Notes under the pieces: model-generated | Databases searched by the model: none | Seen by the model: the letters and a program-made list of their open reading frames with translations, nothing else | Told to the model about the DNA's origin: nothing | Virus record (IMG/VR): IMGVR_UViG_3300035180_002049 | Span: 1-34,308 of that record | Strand: one strand, 5' to 3' | DNA length: 34,308 nucleotides | From: a virus | In this document: one piece after another, positions 31,266 to 34,308 of the stretch | How positions within the stretch are numbered: the stretch's first letter is position 1 | Layout: the number at the start of each line of letters is the position of its first letter | Translations under genes and position numbers: made by a program

Positions 31266-33551
31266 ATGTTCAAGCGGTTCGTGGTTGCCCTTGCGTTTTT
31301 GGCTTTTGCTCCTCAGGTCTTTGCTACGGCCTTCACTACTCAACGCTCTGGCAACTGGTCGGATGCTTCATCGACTGGCCCATGGTATGTCACGGGGACT
31401 GGGCTGCCTGCTGGTGGCCACGGAACTTCGGGCGTTCCTGGCGCGGCCGATACGATCGCGATTAACTATACGGTCGTGACGACCTCCACCTCCACGGCTG
31501 CAACTGGTTCGGCTGTTAGTATCAACGTTGGTTCCGCGATTGGCACCACGATACTAGACGGGCAAGTGCTTAAATTTGGATCTGTTATAGTCACGGTTAG
31601 CAATGGCGGGAGCAATGTTCCTGCGACCAACACGACGATTCCGGTTTCTTCTGTTCCTTCGACGATTGCCAGCGGCACTACCTGTAAAATCGGGCATGCT
31701 CTGACTGTCGACACAAGTCAGTCTATCGGCTCCGGCGCCACGATAGCGTTGGACAATTCTCAAGGGAATGCTAGCTCTTTTTATAGCACTTTGATTGTCA
31801 AAACCGGGGCGACTCTTACTCTCAATGGCGGTCTGTTTTCGGACGGCGACGAGGTCTTGCAAGCCGGTTCGAATATCCTTTTCAGTGGGACCGGGCCTTT
31901 TCGCTGGCATCATTACAATTCAGCCGCACCACCGAAGCTTAGGGCTCTGACAATCGCGGGGACGTCCGGCTCGCACTGCTCGGTCAAGGGGGCCTCGACT
32001 AGCTCTCGTTTTGGTATGACCGTCGGGGCCTCGTTTGGATCGGTTGCAATATCGTATTGCGATTTTCAGTACGGCGACACAAGCGCTTCTTATCCTGACA
32101 TAATCGCGGTGTACGGGGCTGAAACGTCTGTATCTGTCGATCATTGTACGTTCGATGCTGGTTATCGAGCGATTAGTTGCCTCACAGCACTCTCAGCAAC
32201 CACGAATTTCAGCATACAAACCAGCAAATTCACCGCCATGTCGAACACTTATCTCGGTGTTCGATCGGGATCGACTGCGACGGGGACGCGGTCGATTTAT
32301 GGGAACACTTTTGGCGGTGGCATCATATCGAACGCGGGTGGGTGGCTCAACTTTACGATCGATTCGAACGTATTCAACGCGACGGCCGCGACTGGTACAG
32401 CTTCAGTCCCTATCGTAACGGGCGCTCTCGGCAACTGGTCTTCATTACAAAATAATCTGCTGCGATTTCCGACCGTTGGGTCATCCATGTCGCAGCAAGG
32501 GCCAATCAGTAATAATCTGATCATATGCGACGATTCGACGAATCATGACCCCAACCTTATTCAAATCTTACAGACAATCTCGGGGACTGGTACGGTCGGG
32601 GCATTCTCTGGAAACGTCGCCCAGATCTATACCACAACTGGGAACTCTGCGATTTATTACTGTGCGACTGGTTTCAATCCAACCTCGTCGACGGTGATTC
32701 AAGTCTTGAACAATGTCACACTTGCGAATATCTCTGGAACCAATGTTGCATCGGGAAGCATCTTTAACTGCACAAAGATGAACTCGTTTACATCAGTCAC
32801 TCTTGATCACAACACTACCCACATTGGCGGCACAATTGCTGGCGCGTTCTGTATCGGTGATCCTTCAGGCACTGGCGTCGTATCGGCTGGTACGATTGTT
32901 TCGATGCGTGCAAATCTTTGCTATGCCACAGCAACCGCATCGGGCACCCGAAACGGAGTCGTCCTTTACGGGGAAACGGGGGTGGCAACCGATGCTTGCG
33001 CGGCGGCAAATTGCGATTATAACGGGGGCAATTATTTCTTGCCCTCGTCTGGCACCAACACCCCGACGGGGCGTGCTGGCTACATCAATCTCAATGGCGG
33101 GAGCATGTTCTCGTCGCCTTCCTCAGCCGGCGTTCACGATGTAAGTAGTACCGACAACTCGAAAGATCCTCAGTTTTTTGATTCCACGCGAGATGTTGCT
33201 ACAGCCTTCACCTCTTCCGGTTGCCTCAACCAAACATCTGTTGGAACCAAAGCCCAAAATTTCCAGCAATTTACGGTCTATGTCTCATCCCAAATTCAGA
33301 CCGACCCGACGATAATTTCACGCGTTGTCACGTGGATCAAGTCGGGTTTCGCGCCTAAGAATTCGCTCTATAACGTCACGTTTTCAGGTGACACAAATTC
33401 TGTCAAGAACATTGGTGCAATCCCGTTTGCTCATTCTGCTTTGCCAATTATCGACATGTTTATTCGCTTGAGACGTGCCGACGCTGCGTTAGATCACAAG
33501 TGGTTCGACATCTTGGATACTCGCAAACGGTCTCTATTAAAGGCAGCTTGA
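31266..33551 (+). CDS. Secreted beta-helix-like surface protein
   Basis: A 761-residue protein with a clear signal peptide (1-21: basic start, V-V-A-L-A-F-L-A-F, then A-X-A). The mature part is Ser/Thr/Gly/Asn-rich with many short strands, typical of right-handed beta-helices as in adhesins or depolymerases. An opening G-N-W-S-D-A-S motif and G-V-P-G-A-A-D-T recall surface domains. A signal peptide inside a structural operon is unusual, since virion proteins are not exported. Catalytic residues are not identifiable. It may be a phage-coded host surface protein. Confidence 0.65.
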   Translation: MFKRFVVALAFLAFAPQVFATAFTTQRSGNWSDASSTGPWYVTGTGLPAGGHGTSGVPGAADTIAINYTVVTTSTSTAATGSAVSINVGSAIGTTILDGQVLKFGSVIVTVSNGGSNVPATNTTIPVSSVPSTIASGTTCKIGHALTVDTSQSIGSGATIALDNSQGNASSFYSTLIVKTGATLTLNGGLFSDGDEVLQAGSNILFSGTGPFRWHHYNSAAPPKLRALTIAGTSGSHCSVKGASTSSRFGMTVGASFGSVAISYCDFQYGDTSASYPDIIAVYGAETSVSVDHCTFDAGYRAISCLTALSATTNFSIQTSKFTAMSNTYLGVRSGSTATGTRSIYGNTFGGGIISNAGGWLNFTIDSNVFNATAATGTASVPIVTGALGNWSSLQNNLLRFPTVGSSMSQQGPISNNLIICDDSTNHDPNLIQILQTISGTGTVGAFSGNVAQIYTTTGNSAIYYCATGFNPTSSTVIQVLNNVTLANISGTNVASGSIFNCTKMNSFTSVTLDHNTTHIGGTIAGAFCIGDPSGTGVVSAGTIVSMRANLCYATATASGTRNGVVLYGETGVATDACAAANCDYNGGNYFLPSSGTNTPTGRAGYINLNGGSMFSSPSSAGVHDVSSTDNSKDPQFFDSTRDVATAFTSSGCLNQTSVGTKAQNFQQFTVYVSSQIQTDPTIISRVVTWIKSGFAPKNSLYNVTFSGDTNSVKNIGAIPFAHSALPIIDMFIRLRRADAALDHKWFDILDTRKRSLLKAA

Positions 33552-33554
33552 CCC

Positions 33555-34308
33555 GTGAATCGCGAACTCAAAATATCCACAGCGGCAACGGTCATCCTTG
33601 GTCCGTTTTTGTCGATTGCCGATGGCGTTACCCCTGTCTCGACAGGCTTGGCGGCTCCTGGAACCCCGGCGGCTTACTACTACAAAAATGGCACGAAGAC
33701 AGCGGTCGACCTTTCGACCCTTTCGTGGACTTCAACGGGAAACGGGCAATTCTCGATCGTTCTCAGTTCGGGCATTACCGATACAGCGGGTTCGCTCGAA
33801 TTTTACATAATCGACGCGGCCAATTATGTTCCGTTGTTTGTCTGTTTCTCTGTGCTCTCAGCCGTTGCCTATGATGCAAAATACGGGTCGGGCAAAGTGC
33901 CTGCCTCTCTCGCCTCGGGCGATGTCACTGGCAATCTTCCTGCGATCGTCAACGCCTATGCCTCGGGTCAAGATCCTGCCACACTCGTGCTCACCACGCC
34001 TGCGAACAAGCTCGTGACGAACGTGTCGGGCTTTGTGACCTATTCGAACGCAGCTCCGCCGACAGCGGAGGCGATCGCCACGGCTGTTTTGACCGACGTG
34101 ACTTCAGGTGATCTCGCTGCGGCCGGATCCCTTGGTCACCTGGTGACGACCGCACCGAGCTGGTACACAGCTCCGTCGACACCGCCGACAGCGGAGGCGA
34201 TCGCCACGGCTGTTTTGACCGACGTGACTTCAGGTGATCTCGCTGCGGCCGGATCCCTTGGTCACCTGGTGACGACCGCACCGAGCTGGTACACAGCTCC
34301 GTCGACAC
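33555..34308 (+). CDS. 42-residue-repeat tail protein, N-terminal part
   Basis: GTG start three bases after the preceding stop. 251 codons reach the window end in an open frame; the rest is at 1-394, giving about 374 residues with the present copy number. The N-terminal 165 residues form a beta-rich domain of unknown family. Two identical 126-bp repeats follow. The copy number in the true genome may be higher because such repeats collapse in assembly. Position before the tail terminator favours a tail-associated structural role. Confidence 0.7.
   Translation, partial: MNRELKISTAATVILGPFLSIADGVTPVSTGLAAPGTPAAYYYKNGTKTAVDLSTLSWTSTGNGQFSIVLSSGITDTAGSLEFYIIDAANYVPLFVCFSVLSAVAYDAKYGSGKVPASLASGDVTGNLPAIVNAYASGQDPATLVLTTPANKLVTNVSGFVTYSNAAPPTAEAIATAVLTDVTSGDLAAAGSLGHLVTTAPSWYTAPSTPPTAEAIATAVLTDVTSGDLAAAGSLGHLVTTAPSWYTAPST
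34056..34307 (+). repeat. 126-bp tandem repeat, two identical copies
   Basis: Copies at 34056-34181 and 34182-34307 are identical base for base and encode the 42-residue unit starting P-P-T-A-E-A-I-A. A third, slightly diverged copy is at 23-148. Confidence 0.95.
34286..34308 (+). repeat. 23-bp terminal direct repeat with bases 1-23
   Basis: The last 23 bases equal the first 23. It reads as an assembly overlap of a circular or circularly permuted molecule, or as a repeat boundary, since it lies inside the 126-bp repeat. Confidence 0.85.

Noticed and set aside
33571-33580. DnaA box-like TATCCACA
   Set aside because: Single near-match inside the start of a structural gene, with no cluster.
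1-34308. CRISPR array, rRNA genes or insertion sequence
   Set aside because: No regularly spaced repeat-spacer array, rRNA-like sequence or transposase with terminal inverted repeats was seen.

Overview
The window looks like an almost complete, probably circular, temperate siphovirus genome (Caudoviricetes, HK97-type head, long non-contractile tail). The likely host is a planctomycete. Host evidence is indirect: the 353-residue protein at 15857 starts with a C-x-C...C-x-x-C ribbon of a type common in planctomycete proteins, followed by a second zinc ribbon and a membrane anchor. Circularity is suggested because the last 23 bases equal the first 23, and both ends lie inside one 126-bp tandem repeat of one gene. 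Joining base 34308 to base 24 gives an uninterrupted 375-codon frame.

Layout. (1) 22214-34308 continuing through 1-8119, plus strand: the late block. Order: matrixin-type metalloprotease, a run of tiny membrane proteins, HNH nuclease, small and large terminase, portal, prohead protease, major capsid, connector/adaptor/gp10-like genes, a large secreted beta-rich protein, a 42-residue-repeat tail protein (broken by the window ends), tail terminator, tail tube, tail chaperones joined by a -1 frameshift, tape measure, four tail-tip or unknown genes, a DNA adenine methyltransferase and a tyrosine recombinase. Many junctions are 1-4 base overlaps, which suggests long polycistronic transcripts. (2) 7865-12688, minus strand: small unknown or zinc-binding genes around a ParB-like protein. 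(3) 12828-14021: a second tyrosine recombinase (minus) with a tRNA-like 3' fragment beside it, the best attP candidate. (4) 14022-15149 (minus, unknown DNA-binding-like protein) and 15570 (plus, AT-hook protein) diverge from a 420-bp control region with inverted repeats. (5) 15857-19349, plus: accessory cargo, namely the zinc-ribbon membrane protein, a two-gene unit ending in a PIN-domain nuclease, and a two-gene unit of an HKD (PLD-like) protein and a terminase-small-subunit-like fragment. A clear intrinsic terminator follows. (6) 19452-21289, minus: a membrane protein, a Rad52-like annealing protein and a winged-helix-like protein, divergent from a small HTH regulator at 21417. A secreted protein (22132-21683, minus) faces the lysis-type block.

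How it fits together: the HTH, AT-hook and ParB-like proteins are candidates for control or maintenance. The Rad52-like protein probably supports recombination, and no DNA polymerase or helicase is visible. The two recombinases would handle integration or multimer resolution, and the late block builds the virion. A 12-13 bp near-palindrome of the form TTTCCCC-GGGAAA recurs at six dispersed sites and no gene explains it. All functions are read from sequence only; no database search was possible.
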